Origin: Deferribacteres bacterium
Lineage (GTDB): Bacteria > Zhuqueibacterota > Zhuqueibacteria > Zhuqueibacterales > Geothermadaptataceae
Assembly (NCBI GenBank): GCA_020633655.1
Contig: JACKDF010000001.1
Location: forward strand, 248,001-312,000
Length of the DNA stretch: 64,000 nucleotides
Direction of reading: 5' to 3'
Both the position numbers and the translations under genes were made by a program. The notes under the pieces were generated by a model. The model worked only from the letters and a program-made list of their open reading frames with translations, ran no database searches and was not told the origin of the DNA. Shown here piece by piece: positions 52,273 through 61,012 of this stretch. Numbering within the stretch: the stretch's first letter is position 1; each line of letters begins with the position of its first letter.

Positions 52273-55200
52273 TTAGTAAGTAAAACGCATGCCAAGAATA
52301 AAAGAACGGTATTCACCAGCATAAAGGACTTCACTGTGTGTGCGCAAAATGTCCTTGTTGGTGACTTCCTCCGTGCCCAGTCTATCTTCTTTTCCCTGAG
52401 CATAAAGATCGCTGTAATAATCTTTTCCGGCCTGACCACCAGGGATGTTGCGAAATTTCGAAACCCACAGATTACCGATGTCAAGGTAAACCTTCATGCT
52501 TGAATTGCGATTTATTTCGAAATCACGAGCCAAGCGCAGGTTGGTTGAAATTATTGGGATTGTATGGAAGTACACGTTTGGATGCTGCTCACGCCAGGTG
52601 CCATCCGGATGTTCTCTTAATTGCGGTCCGGTGTAATAAATACCAAGACTGGCCGATGTCCGGTGCAAAACAGGATAATTCATCACTCTTGGTCCCCAAT
52701 TTCGTGGTGAGGATAAAACGAAGTATCCACGGCCATAAGGCGTAATTTCTTCCACTATCGGTCGTGGAACCCCACGCAGCTCACCATTGGTTCCGATGTT
52801 TGGATCATCAGTAATCACAGGAATCTGACTGATTCCCGGGACTTCAAGATCGCTCACACTTTTGTTGGTGATATTTAAATTAAAAAATCCTGTCAGGAAG
52901 CGTCCTGATTTCTTACGGATTTCAATATCGAGACCACGCACTTCGCGATATTCCCGCTGCGCAGCCCATTCTGCGATGAGTGATTGATCGGAGTGGGCGT
53001 ACACCATACCGCTTTCCACATCGCTGTAATCCTTGTAAAAAGCACCCACATGCAACTGGAATTTATCAAAAACATTTTGATCGTATCCAAGTTCGAAATT
53101 ATAGCTCTTTTGGAATCCCAGCTGAGGATTGCCCATCCATTGAACCCGAACGTTTTCACCGTCCAGAGTTGTGGGATACATGGCTTCGTTCTGCACAATT
53201 TGTACAAAATGGCCATAGTTAAAATAGACTTTACTGTCTTCCGTAATTGGGAAGGAAACACCAACACGCGGGCTGAGATGCCATTTCGCTTCTGCGGTAG
53301 TCGTAATAAAAGAATCACCTTTTACCGCATAATAAGCATCAGCGTTGGTCGCATAATCCAGAATGCTGTGCACATCGTAGTATTCAACTTTGTTGTTGCG
53401 ATCGAAGAGCAAACCGAGAGTTGCATAGTCGAGAACCCCCATTGGGCTGAATTCGCCATTCGGGTCGTAACGATCCAAACGCAGACCAAAATTTGCAACC
53501 ATACCGCTGAATTCTACTTTATCCTGGATGTAAGCAGCAAATTCGATTGGTTCGGAATGCGCTGTTGTTATGTATTCCTTTTCCGGGGAGTCATCATGCC
53601 AGTGTCTGCGGTTTTCAACAATTTTATTGGCAGTAATTTCGATTCCTGTTTTCAATTCATGGGCAGGATTGAATTGATCCGTCATTGATAGCTTCATATT
53701 GAAGCGACGGCCATAGGAATCATCCCAGGTAACGCCACCACCGAACATGCTATAATTGGTTCCATCGTCAGAACGCGCCAAAGGATTCAATACCCAATCC
53801 TGTTTCTCATCCGACCAGATATTCTTTGGGATCCAACCGGACTGAGGATCGAGATAGAGACGCCCATGGAAATAGCGACCGTCTGCCTCAGAAGCTGCTT
53901 CCGAGTGACGGATGTCCCAATCAGAACGGAAATAGTTCACATCGGCTTCCAGAATTCTCGTATCTGAGGCCAGATACTGGTATTTTAATCCAACAAGCGA
54001 TGCTTTCCGGTCATTTAACGGCTTGCGCCCAACATAAAACATTTCACTATCACCACCGCCGTAGGAAATTTCATCATAAACATCCCAGTTACTGGTGGAA
54101 TAGTTACTTGTTACTGTATTTGTCAGGTTGTGTGTACCGAGTAAGGTAAACTTGTGTTTGGTACCAATATCATTGATTACTTTGTAAAGCAGTGTCTTCG
54201 ACTGGTAGGCATCGATGGGTTGCGGATAGGCAAAGGGCTGTTTTTCCCACGAAAGTGTCGTCATGACACTCATTTTCCAATCTTTAGTGAACTTGTAACC
54301 ATCACTCAAGGTAAGGGCAATATTATGACCTGTCACATCATCGTACGTAATCGGCCGGTGGCGCCAGTTCCACAGTTCACGCGCTTCTTCTGCGGTTAAG
54401 TCATTGTCTGGATTGGTATCGGTGAGCAGTCGTTCCGTGTATGCATTCCAGCCTTCCCAGCGAATAGTGTCTGGTGTGATACCTTCGATGCGTACAACAT
54501 AATTTGGCTCCATTGATGCTTCGCTGCCATACAATAACTGAGGCCAGAAATTATTCTCGCTGTAGCGGCTGCTGCCAGCGTGGCGTTGCCGGGCAGGATT
54601 TAACTGATAATCTAAATCAACATGAAAATCCTGGGAAGGTGTTGAGGTCACAATGTTTACAATCCCGGACCGCGCTTTGCCGTATTCCGCGTTGTAACCA
54701 CCCCGAATGACGTTTATTTCTTCCACACTACTCGGAGAAATATTAACGATGGAACGGTTAAAATTTGGATCAACCATCGAGTAGCCATCCACTAAAATTG
54801 CAGCTTCTGTCGCATCACCGGCGCGAATCTGCATCTCGCCTTCGATGAGGCTTCCCTGAATACCCGCTTGAAATGCTATGGCATCTTCCACCCGATTTGA
54901 AAATGGGGCATTGGCCATGTCTTCCTGCGTCACTCGAGTTTCAGAGGCCGAGACATCCAGTTTTACCAGTTCCACAGGAGCAACGATGACCACTTCTTCG
55001 CCTTCAAGAACGGCTTCATTCATCACAAATTCGATATGCGTACTGCGATCAGCCTCTACTTTTACATTCTGACTGATAGCTGTTTTGTAACCAATCATCG
55101 ATGCTCTAACTTCATAGGTTCCGGGAGGAAGATAAAGTATGATGAATGTGCCATCTACCGCAGCAGCGGCCCCGAACGAAGTGCCAACAACGACAACATT

Positions 55201-55332
55201 GGCACCAGGAAGCGGCTCACCCGTCTTGGCGTCTTTCACAACACCACGAATTTTTCCGGTAACCCCACCAAAGGTTTGTACCGTTTGCAAGGCAAGCGCA
55301 ATTGTGAAAATAAATAGTAAGATACGTTTCAT
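52273..55332 (-). CDS. SusC-like TonB-dependent outer-membrane receptor
   Basis: 1019 residues from the ATG at 55332 with GAGG 7 nt upstream; a TTG two codons earlier is less likely. Domains: signal peptide 1-22, a carboxypeptidase-regulatory-like beta-sandwich at about 27-105 (GKIRGVVKDAKTGEPLPGAN, YLPPGTYEVRASMIGY), a plug domain about 130-240 (VEEINVIRGGYNAEYGKARSGIVNIVT), and a 22-stranded barrel ending in the aromatic RSFILGMRFTY. It imports a bulky nutrient, probably an oligosaccharide, with TonB energy. It heads an operon with the 695-residue secreted and PorV-like proteins. A LacI-type operator lies about 85 bp upstream of the start. Lack of a SusD partner leaves the substrate open. 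Confidence 0.9.
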   Translation of the reverse strand: MKRILLFIFTIALALQTVQTFGGVTGKIRGVVKDAKTGEPLPGANVVVVGTSFGAAAAVDGTFIILYLPPGTYEVRASMIGYKTAISQNVKVEADRSTHIEFVMNEAVLEGEEVVIVAPVELVKLDVSASETRVTQEDMANAPFSNRVEDAIAFQAGIQGSLIEGEMQIRAGDATEAAILVDGYSMVDPNFNRSIVNISPSSVEEINVIRGGYNAEYGKARSGIVNIVTSTPSQDFHVDLDYQLNPARQRHAGSSRYSENNFWPQLLYGSEASMEPNYVVRIEGITPDTIRWEGWNAYTERLLTDTNPDNDLTAEEARELWNWRHRPITYDDVTGHNIALTLSDGYKFTKDWKMSVMTTLSWEKQPFAYPQPIDAYQSKTLLYKVINDIGTKHKFTLLGTHNLTNTVTSNYSTSNWDVYDEISYGGGDSEMFYVGRKPLNDRKASLVGLKYQYLASDTRILEADVNYFRSDWDIRHSEAASEADGRYFHGRLYLDPQSGWIPKNIWSDEKQDWVLNPLARSDDGTNYSMFGGGVTWDDSYGRRFNMKLSMTDQFNPAHELKTGIEITANKIVENRRHWHDDSPEKEYITTAHSEPIEFAAYIQDKVEFSGMVANFGLRLDRYDPNGEFSPMGVLDYATLGLLFDRNNKVEYYDVHSILDYATNADAYYAVKGDSFITTTAEAKWHLSPRVGVSFPITEDSKVYFNYGHFVQIVQNEAMYPTTLDGENVRVQWMGNPQLGFQKSYNFELGYDQNVFDKFQLHVGAFYKDYSDVESGMVYAHSDQSLIAEWAAQREYREVRGLDIEIRKKSGRFLTGFFNLNITNKSVSDLEVPGISQIPVITDDPNIGTNGELRGVPRPIVEEITPYGRGYFVLSSPRNWGPRVMNYPVLHRTSASLGIYYTGPQLREHPDGTWREQHPNVYFHTIPIISTNLRLARDFEINRNSSMKVYLDIGNLWVSKFRNIPGGQAGKDYYSDLYAQGKEDRLGTEEVTNKDILRTHSEVLYAGEYRSFILGMRFTY

Positions 55333-55417
55333 GTGCAATCCTCACAGGATTTAGACCATGTTTTCTCTCTCTCCTTAAAACATCCCCAAAAAATACAAAA
55401 CCACAGCATAAAGCTTA

Positions 55418-55439
55418 TGAAAGCAAACGATTGCTTTCA
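55418..55439. promoter_or_regulatory. LacI/GalR-type operator palindrome
   Basis: A 22-bp near-perfect palindrome TGAAAGCAAACGATTGCTTT followed by CA, with one mismatched pair and a central CG. The GCAAACGATTGC core closely resembles operators of LacI/GalR-family sugar regulators. It lies about 85 bp upstream of the TonB receptor start, a position fitting repression of that operon. No LacI-family gene is in the window, so the regulator would act in trans. DNA palindrome seen; regulator inferred. Confidence 0.65.
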
Positions 55440-55902
55440 CATTAAAAAAAATGTACCTTATGTCGGTTTACTCAAAAGAACAGTTTGATCACGTGAAAAT
55501 AACTTTGATTATTGCCGATTCAGGTACTTTTCTATTCAAATAAAAATTGGTCATTTAACACAACTTGATGGAAGGATAAAAACGCAAGAAAAACTCCGAT
55601 TGCAACAATTTATGTGATGTTAATTTTTAACAACCGGAAATGAATATGTAATAAAAATATTAACGATTCCTTAAAATCCAATAAAAATGTTTACAGTGTT
55701 TTTAAAAATACATTATTTTACAAAAGTTTGAACTGAAAAATTTATATTTTCCGATGTCGTTCACCTTACCGGCCTCCGCCATCTTGTATGACAGAAGACC
55801 GTTAATAATGCTTACACCTGCCATAACTCACTTTTTATAGATAAACTTACACCGTACTTTTAAAGTCCAATATAACAAACAGGTTGCCGAATCGAAAATA
55901 GT

Positions 55903-55928
55903 TCTCTCGATTTTTTAGGGTCGAGAGA
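55903..55928 (+). promoter_or_regulatory. Leader hairpin before the C45 gene pair
   Basis: TCTCTCGA (55903-55910) and TCGAGAGA (55921-55928) flank a 10-base T-rich loop, 27 bp before the ATG. It may be an operator or an mRNA 5' hairpin; the ribosome binding site (GAGGA) is just downstream and stays unpaired. Confidence 0.45.
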
Positions 55929-55955
55929 GTTCACTTAACAACTGAGGAAATTATA

Positions 55956-57095
55956 ATGAAAAAAATAATGTCTTCGCTTCTTTTCATTTCAACATTTCTT
56001 ATTTCCTGCAATTTAGATAATTCCTCCAGACAAGCGCTCGTAGAGAAAATCGGTGCAGGGGTCGATGAAATTCCAGTCATCGTTGTAGAAGGAACGCCCT
56101 ACGAAATGGGGTACCAGTTAGGTAAAGCATTGGGAAATTCCGTTGAAAAATGCATATCAGGATATCTCGATTTTGCATACCATTATCCGGAAATATTCAG
56201 TGATGAAAAATTGGACAATACGTGGGCAACTCTTGAACCTTATATCGATTCACGCATAAAAGCAGAATTAAAAGGTCTTGCGGAAGGCAGCGGTTATCCC
56301 CTTGCCAATCTCCAGCGCGCACATGCCATTCCTGCCATTGCCGACTACGCTTGCAGCGGTGTTGCTGTTTGGGGTAAAGCCAGTGCGGATGGACATCTCT
56401 ACCAAATTCGCAACCTGGATTTTGTTAAACAGGCCCATTTACAGGACTATCCGGTCGTTGTTGTTTACAAACCACAAAAAGGTAAACCGCATACTATGGC
56501 CACCTTTGCCGGATACATTGGTGCGCATTCAGGAATGAACGCTGCCGGAATAATCCTTGGAGAGAAGGGCGAATCCCCCAACTCTGAATCCCCGTTCAAC
56601 CTCGATGGAGTTCACTTCACTTTCCTATTCCGTCAAATGCTTTACGACGCCGAAACCTTATCTGAGGCTGTATCGACAATCGAAAACGCACATCTCATTA
56701 AACGCTATTTTTTCTATGTGGGCGATGGAAAACCGGAAACAATGGGGGCGGTAAAATTTTATGTTTCCACGCCTGATTCCATAAAATTGCATAAATGGAC
56801 GGATAAAGTTGAATCGGATCCATCCGTACCAGGGCTCGTGCCAGAATGCATTTATTACACGATGAATAACGAACTCGCCCACAAAGATCTTAACGAAAAC
56901 CGGGGAACTTTTAACGCAGAAAAAATGATCGATCTATCAAAAGCACTGGCAGATGAGGGCGGCAACTTATTAAATGTGGTCTACGATGGTACGGCTTTAC
57001 GAATGTGGATTGCCTATGCTGAGAAGGACGCGGATGCCAGTACACGGGATTATGTTCCATTTGAATTACGAAATTACTTAACAGGTCGTAAATAA
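55956..57095 (+). CDS. C45-family (AAT-type) Ntn hydrolase, lipoprotein
   Basis: 379 residues with a lipoprotein signal (STFLISC, Cys18). The mature enzyme resembles acyl-CoA:6-aminopenicillanic-acid acyltransferase/choloylglycine-type Ntn hydrolases. The likely self-cleavage nucleophile is Cys133 in YACSGVAVWG, followed by G-H-L-Y-Q-I-R-N-L-D-F, and later AGYIGAHSGMNAAGI. Members cleave or form amide bonds after autoproteolysis. Here the enzyme would be lipid-anchored on an envelope face. GAGGA precedes the ATG. The second C45-like gene starts 24 bp downstream. The substrate (peptide, N-acyl amino acid or lipid amide) cannot be judged. Confidence 0.82.
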   Translation: MKKIMSSLLFISTFLISCNLDNSSRQALVEKIGAGVDEIPVIVVEGTPYEMGYQLGKALGNSVEKCISGYLDFAYHYPEIFSDEKLDNTWATLEPYIDSRIKAELKGLAEGSGYPLANLQRAHAIPAIADYACSGVAVWGKASADGHLYQIRNLDFVKQAHLQDYPVVVVYKPQKGKPHTMATFAGYIGAHSGMNAAGIILGEKGESPNSESPFNLDGVHFTFLFRQMLYDAETLSEAVSTIENAHLIKRYFFYVGDGKPETMGAVKFYVSTPDSIKLHKWTDKVESDPSVPGLVPECIYYTMNNELAHKDLNENRGTFNAEKMIDLSKALADEGGNLLNVVYDGTALRMWIAYAEKDADASTRDYVPFELRNYLTGRK

Positions 57096-57119
57096 TTCCA
57101 AAAAATAAGGAAAAATCGA

Positions 57120-58997
57120 ATGTCCGGCAAATTGTCAAAAATAATGGCGGTGCTTCTCGGCATCATTCTCGTCGTCGGTTTCGTTTTTAAAGAAAGGATA
57201 ACCGGCTCGGTGGCAGTTTATCATCATATCACTACTATTCACCAGGCTCTGGAAAATGGCCAGGACAAGCTGGCTTTAAATGCGTCGATTGTGCAGCAGA
57301 AAAAAGAGAATAAAAAGAATTCCATCGATTTTACGGTCCGATATGAGGAAAACAGCGCCTTTGAGGGGGAAATACATTTCAATAAAAATCAATTTCTCAT
57401 CCATTCGGATAAGCAAAAAACCACTGTGCAAAGACTGCAATCGCCACTATCGATCTCAGGCGATGGACCTGATTTCATAAATTTCGATATCGCCCGGTTT
57501 TTGGGCGAGGTCATTGAAGAGCATCCCAAACTAAATCAGATTATGCAATTGAGCTGGATCGACCGCACAGGGATAGCATTCTGGAGCATGCTTAATTGCT
57601 CTTTCGGAGAAGAAAATATCGATGGCAAGCAGTTTAAAAGCATCTCATTTCCTCCGGATAAAAAGACCGGGGTAATTTTAGCTGTAAAATATATTACCGG
57701 AGACAAATACCAAATTCAATACGGTGACCAGTTGCAAGCCGAGCTCGATTTTCACCCTGAAGAAAAGCCACTTTTTGCCGCAATGAGCAACGATGATACA
57801 AAATCATTGAACGTGGATCGGGGAGAACTGAATAGATCCATTTACCAGGGGGCCCTACGGGCTGCAGGTATTCTTCTCGACCAAAACATGCCTGTTCCTC
57901 TAAAATCAGGCACGACTTCTGTGGAAAATGGTAAGCTCATCATTCGTGACAATAAACGAATTCTCATTGCGAAAGGCAGCCACAGGCAGATTGGTGAAGT
58001 GCATGGCCGGCTTTTGCAAAAAGAAATACAAAAATTAGTCGAAGCGACGCTTTACACAATGGGTTGGGTGTATACACTTGAAAAGGGGCAGTGGTTTCTG
58101 AATGAAATGCGCAATGCCTACTCACGTTTGCAACCTTTCATTCCGCAAAAATATCAGGAAGAACTAAAAGGCTTGTCATCAACTTCCGGTGTTTCACTGC
58201 AAGAATTGCAATTGGCCAATGTCTTCCCCGCCCTATTCCATTGTTCAGGGTTTGCGGTTTTTAATCAGGCATCGAAAGATGGTGTTCTCTACCACGGGCG
58301 AGTACTCGATTACATCACAGAACTCGGTTTGCAGAATGTTGCAGTCGTATTCATACTGCAACCGGAAGGGAGCAATGGGTTTACAAATGTTGGATATGCC
58401 GGATTCATTGGTTCTGTTTCGGGCATGAACGATCAACAAGTGGCTTTTGGTGAAATGGGTGGCCGTGGTGAAGGCGACTGGGACGGTATGCCAATGCCGA
58501 TACTCATGCGTGAAGGTCTGGAAACGACTAAAACACTAGAAGATGCTGTAGAGCTTTTTCGCAACACACCACGTACCTGCGAGTATTTCTATGTTCTTTC
58601 CGATGGCAAAATACCAGATGCTGTTGGTCTGTCCACAACACCAGATCGCTTCATCACGATAAAACCAAATCAATTCCACCCACAATTGCCACACCCAATG
58701 CAAGATGCCGTACTGATGTCTGCGGACAAACGCTATGAAAAATTAGCAGAACGCGTAAAAGATAATTATGGACAAATTGGTCAGGAAGAAGCAATCCATT
58801 TAATGGACAGGCCTGTTGCAATGAAAAGCAATTTGCACAATGTCCTGTTTGCACCTCAGTCACTTGAGTTCTGGGTTGCCGATGCTGGCATAAACACACC
58901 GGCATGCAATGAGCCTTATGTGCATTTCTCGTTGAAGGAATTGTTAGAAGAACCTGGAATTAAGGAATCCGACACGCTCCTAAGCAAAGCAGAGTAG
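57120..58997 (+). CDS. Two-domain protein: unknown N-terminal domain plus C45-family domain
   Basis: 625 residues. A membrane helix (about 7-24) anchors the protein with its bulk outside the cytoplasm. Residues 35-270 form a beta-rich domain I do not recognise (VRYEENSAFEGEIHFNKNQF, VILAVKYITGDKYQIQYGDQ). Residues 280-605 form a C45-type domain like the upstream gene, with nucleophile candidate Cys375 in FHCSGFAVFN and the matching VLYHGRVLDY and AGFIGSVSGMN blocks. In C45 enzymes the nucleophile must become N-terminal by cleavage, which would here release a large N-terminal part. It shares an operon with its single-domain paralogue and ends at a shared terminator. Confidence 0.78.
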   Translation: MSGKLSKIMAVLLGIILVVGFVFKERITGSVAVYHHITTIHQALENGQDKLALNASIVQQKKENKKNSIDFTVRYEENSAFEGEIHFNKNQFLIHSDKQKTTVQRLQSPLSISGDGPDFINFDIARFLGEVIEEHPKLNQIMQLSWIDRTGIAFWSMLNCSFGEENIDGKQFKSISFPPDKKTGVILAVKYITGDKYQIQYGDQLQAELDFHPEEKPLFAAMSNDDTKSLNVDRGELNRSIYQGALRAAGILLDQNMPVPLKSGTTSVENGKLIIRDNKRILIAKGSHRQIGEVHGRLLQKEIQKLVEATLYTMGWVYTLEKGQWFLNEMRNAYSRLQPFIPQKYQEELKGLSSTSGVSLQELQLANVFPALFHCSGFAVFNQASKDGVLYHGRVLDYITELGLQNVAVVFILQPEGSNGFTNVGYAGFIGSVSGMNDQQVAFGEMGGRGEGDWDGMPMPILMREGLETTKTLEDAVELFRNTPRTCEYFYVLSDGKIPDAVGLSTTPDRFITIKPNQFHPQLPHPMQDAVLMSADKRYEKLAERVKDNYGQIGQEEAIHLMDRPVAMKSNLHNVLFAPQSLEFWVADAGINTPACNEPYVHFSLKELLEEPGIKESDTLLSKAE

Positions 58998-59147
58998 CGG
59001 CATTTAAAAAAATAGACACAGATAATAAATGGATATTCAGTAACACAAACAAACTTCACCTGCATTTTTCACAATTACCTGGATCGGGAAGAGAAATCTC
59101 CAGCTCACCATTCACTTTGAGCACTTCATGAGTAACGCAGGTTAAAT

Positions 59148-59191
59148 AAAAAAAAGCTCCCGCCAAGCAAATTTTCGGGAGCTTTTTTTTT
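59148..59191. terminator. Bidirectional Rho-independent terminator
   Basis: AAAAAGCTCCCG (59151-59162) pairs with CGGGAGCTTTTT (59176-59187) around a 13-base loop, flanked by A- and T-tracts. It serves the rightward C45 pair and the leftward HEAT-like gene, whose stop is about 20 bp away. Confidence 0.9.
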
Positions 59192-59211
59192 GAGGGGATT
59201 GTAAATGGCAA

Positions 59212-59616
59212 TTACATGTTTGATTTCTCATGTTGCTTAATCATAGCAAAAATTTGCTTTTTTAAAGCGAGATTTTTCTCGTGATCGACCTGTAATTTCA
59301 AAAAGCCAATAGCCCATTCGTTGTTCATTTTATTCAAGGCACTCAACGCCAGTTGTTTCGCATGAATATTCGGATCACTGCGGTAAATTCGCATGATATC
59401 GAAAACAGCGGCGTCAACATCCAATTTATCGCCATAACTGACGATACGTTGCAGTGCGGCGTAGCGAACACCTTCATTTCCTTCTTTTATACATTTAACC
59501 AGGTTTTTACTGTACATTTTCCAGAATTCCGGGCTGCGTTCAACTTCATCTGCCTGCAAAGTTGTGAAAGAAAAAAGAAGTGCGATCGCGATCAAGACGA
59601 GCATTAAACGTTTCAT
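59212..59616 (-). CDS. Small secreted HEAT-like repeat protein
   Basis: 134 residues from the ATG at 59616, 5 nt after GGAGG. Signal peptide to about residue 22 (LQA). The mature part has helical pairs of HEAT/ARM type (VRYAALQRIVSYGDKLDVDAAVFDIMRIY, KQLALSALNKMNNEWAIGFL). Such small periplasmic repeats usually mediate protein binding. It is monocistronic, with no neighbour hinting at a partner. Function unknown. Confidence 0.75.
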   Translation of the reverse strand: MKRLMLVLIAIALLFSFTTLQADEVERSPEFWKMYSKNLVKCIKEGNEGVRYAALQRIVSYGDKLDVDAAVFDIMRIYRSDPNIHAKQLALSALNKMNNEWAIGFLKLQVDHEKNLALKKQIFAMIKQHEKSNM

Positions 59617-59967
59617 AACGGCCTCCAAAAATTAAATGGTAATTGGGTTTCTTTTTGCAATAAGAGACGTCTGATGCATCACCATTGTTTCAATAAAAAT
59701 AGGACGTTATGCTTCCATTTATTTTTGACATCAACTCTTGTGACAATGATTACACCAATATTGATGAAAAGGCACTCCTCCACAATTCATTTTTCTGGGT
59801 AATACCGCAATTTCAACAAGAAGAAGTGGCAAAAACAAAAATTTGAAATAATTTTTTCACATTATTTACGATACAAAATCTTGCACAAATGCTTGCAAAG
59901 AAACCAATGCAAGTATTCAAAAATACAAAATAAAGCTAACTCTGAATGATATAAAAGTGGATGGATT
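59617..59967. other. Intergenic region
   Basis: A 351-bp AT-rich gap between two leftward genes. It presumably holds the promoter of the HEAT-like gene. No repeat, RNA or open frame was recognised. Confidence 0.4.
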
Positions 59968-60663
59968 TTATTTCGTAAATGTACGTATTTTATATTTTTT
60001 TCTGGCAAGATCAGTTAATTGGATGGAAAACTGGAACGGCATGGAGTCTGAGGTTTTATAGATAAGGTATGTATCGAATAGTTTTAAAATAAAAATTCGT
60101 TCAAATAGCTGAAAACCAAGATGATCCAAAGAACGTCGGGAGTTAAAATTATTGCTGTCCACATAAGCAACAATGCCCCTGTAGCCCTGTTTGCGATAAA
60201 TCTGCAATGCGTGATAGAGATTTAAGCCCTGCAAACGCTGGCCACGAAATGGAATAATCGTGTAAGAACGATACGCATATTTATATTGAGGATTAAAGTG
60301 AACTTCAAGATTTTTATTTAAGCGGGTCGGCAGGTCTGAATACCAGCAATAATTAATCAGGCGTTCATTATCCAGTAATCCCAAACATTCATCCTGTTTA
60401 TCCAGCCCTAATTCAACAACATATTCAGGCATGCGCGTCGCTTCAACCTGTAAAAAATTTTCTACTTCCTCTTGTGTTAGAAAGCGCTCAGTATATTTCG
60501 GATGCAATTCTTTTATTTCGTGGTGTAAAGTCGTTTCTTCAATGGCAAGGCAATGCAATACTTTGAAAAAAGTGACTGAATTCGCAAGTCGAATGAACAG
60601 ATCGACCAAAATTCCCATTATTCCAACCGAGTGAAAATCCCTTTTCAATTGATCAATGCTCAT
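59968..60663 (-). CDS. GNAT-like acyltransferase-fold protein, unassigned
   Basis: 231 residues, no signal peptide. The C-terminal half (about 125-205) has the GNAT core: YRSYTIIPFRGQRLQGLNLY (strand with the R-G-x-x-L pyrophosphate-loop-like segment), then a helix (HALQIYRKQG), RGIVAYVDSNNFNSRRSLDHLGFQL (strand and terminal helix with the N-x-x-S motif). The N-terminal half is helical and unknown. It could be an N-acyl or lipid acyltransferase. No operon partner is visible. The protein at 26331 has a similar size and layout, but I cannot show they are close relatives. Confidence 0.6.
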   Translation of the reverse strand: MSIDQLKRDFHSVGIMGILVDLFIRLANSVTFFKVLHCLAIEETTLHHEIKELHPKYTERFLTQEEVENFLQVEATRMPEYVVELGLDKQDECLGLLDNERLINYCWYSDLPTRLNKNLEVHFNPQYKYAYRSYTIIPFRGQRLQGLNLYHALQIYRKQGYRGIVAYVDSNNFNSRRSLDHLGFQLFERIFILKLFDTYLIYKTSDSMPFQFSIQLTDLARKKYKIRTFTK

Positions 60664-61012
60664 TTTATTCCATATTATCTAATTTATTTGATGGAATTAT
60701 TTCCATATTTAAAAAGCGAGAAGATAAGTGAAGTTGCTCTAAATTCAAAGAAAAGAATAAATTATTCAAGAAATATCTTGAATTCAATGTTATTATCCAA
60801 TCTTGAGCATAAAGAAATATATAGGCACATCGCAAGCAATTTGCCTAATCGCATTTTTATCGGAAGTACAACTTAGGGCAGGATACAGCGTGTTTTTAGG
60901 AAAATCACAAACTGCAATTCGCTTGCATTTAACATATTATTACAATACTTTCAGGCTTGCTTTTTTTAAAATTCGGCACACTATTTTAAGCTAAAATACG
61001 AACGAGGTTAAT
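60664..61012. other. Divergent control region before the aldolase gene
   Basis: A 349-bp AT-rich gap between the GNAT-like and aldolase genes. It holds a perfect palindrome at 60764-60783 (ATTCAAGA, AATA spacer, TCTTGAAT). A rightward GTG-started frame at 60631-60876 is not convincing. No promoter pair could be fixed. Confidence 0.45.
60764..60783. promoter_or_regulatory. Perfect 8-bp-arm palindrome, possible operator
   Basis: ATTCAAGA and TCTTGAAT with a 4-base spacer, about 100 bp before the GNAT-like gene and 230 bp before the aldolase gene. A regulator-binding role is only inferred from symmetry and position. Confidence 0.35.

Larger units (their letters stand above)
55333..55955. other. 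Divergent control region between TonB receptor operon and C45 genes
   Basis: A 623-bp AT-rich region. It contains the LacI-type palindrome near the receptor gene and a leader hairpin before the C45 pair. No open frame of interest is visible and no certain -35/-10 pair was found. Confidence 0.5.

Noticed and set aside
39404..55332. Integrative or conjugative genomic island
   Set aside because: No integrase, transposase, tRNA target or attachment repeats were found; only REP-like repeats and accessory functions.
55418..55439. Palindrome as a PurR box
   Set aside because: The core resembles PurR sites, but PurR is an enterobacterial LacI-family member and the adjacent gene is a TonB receptor; a sugar-responsive LacI/GalR regulator fits better.
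60631..60876. 81-codon GTG-started frame before the aldolase gene
   Set aside because: It overlaps the GNAT-like gene start on the other strand, and its AT-rich content looks non-coding.
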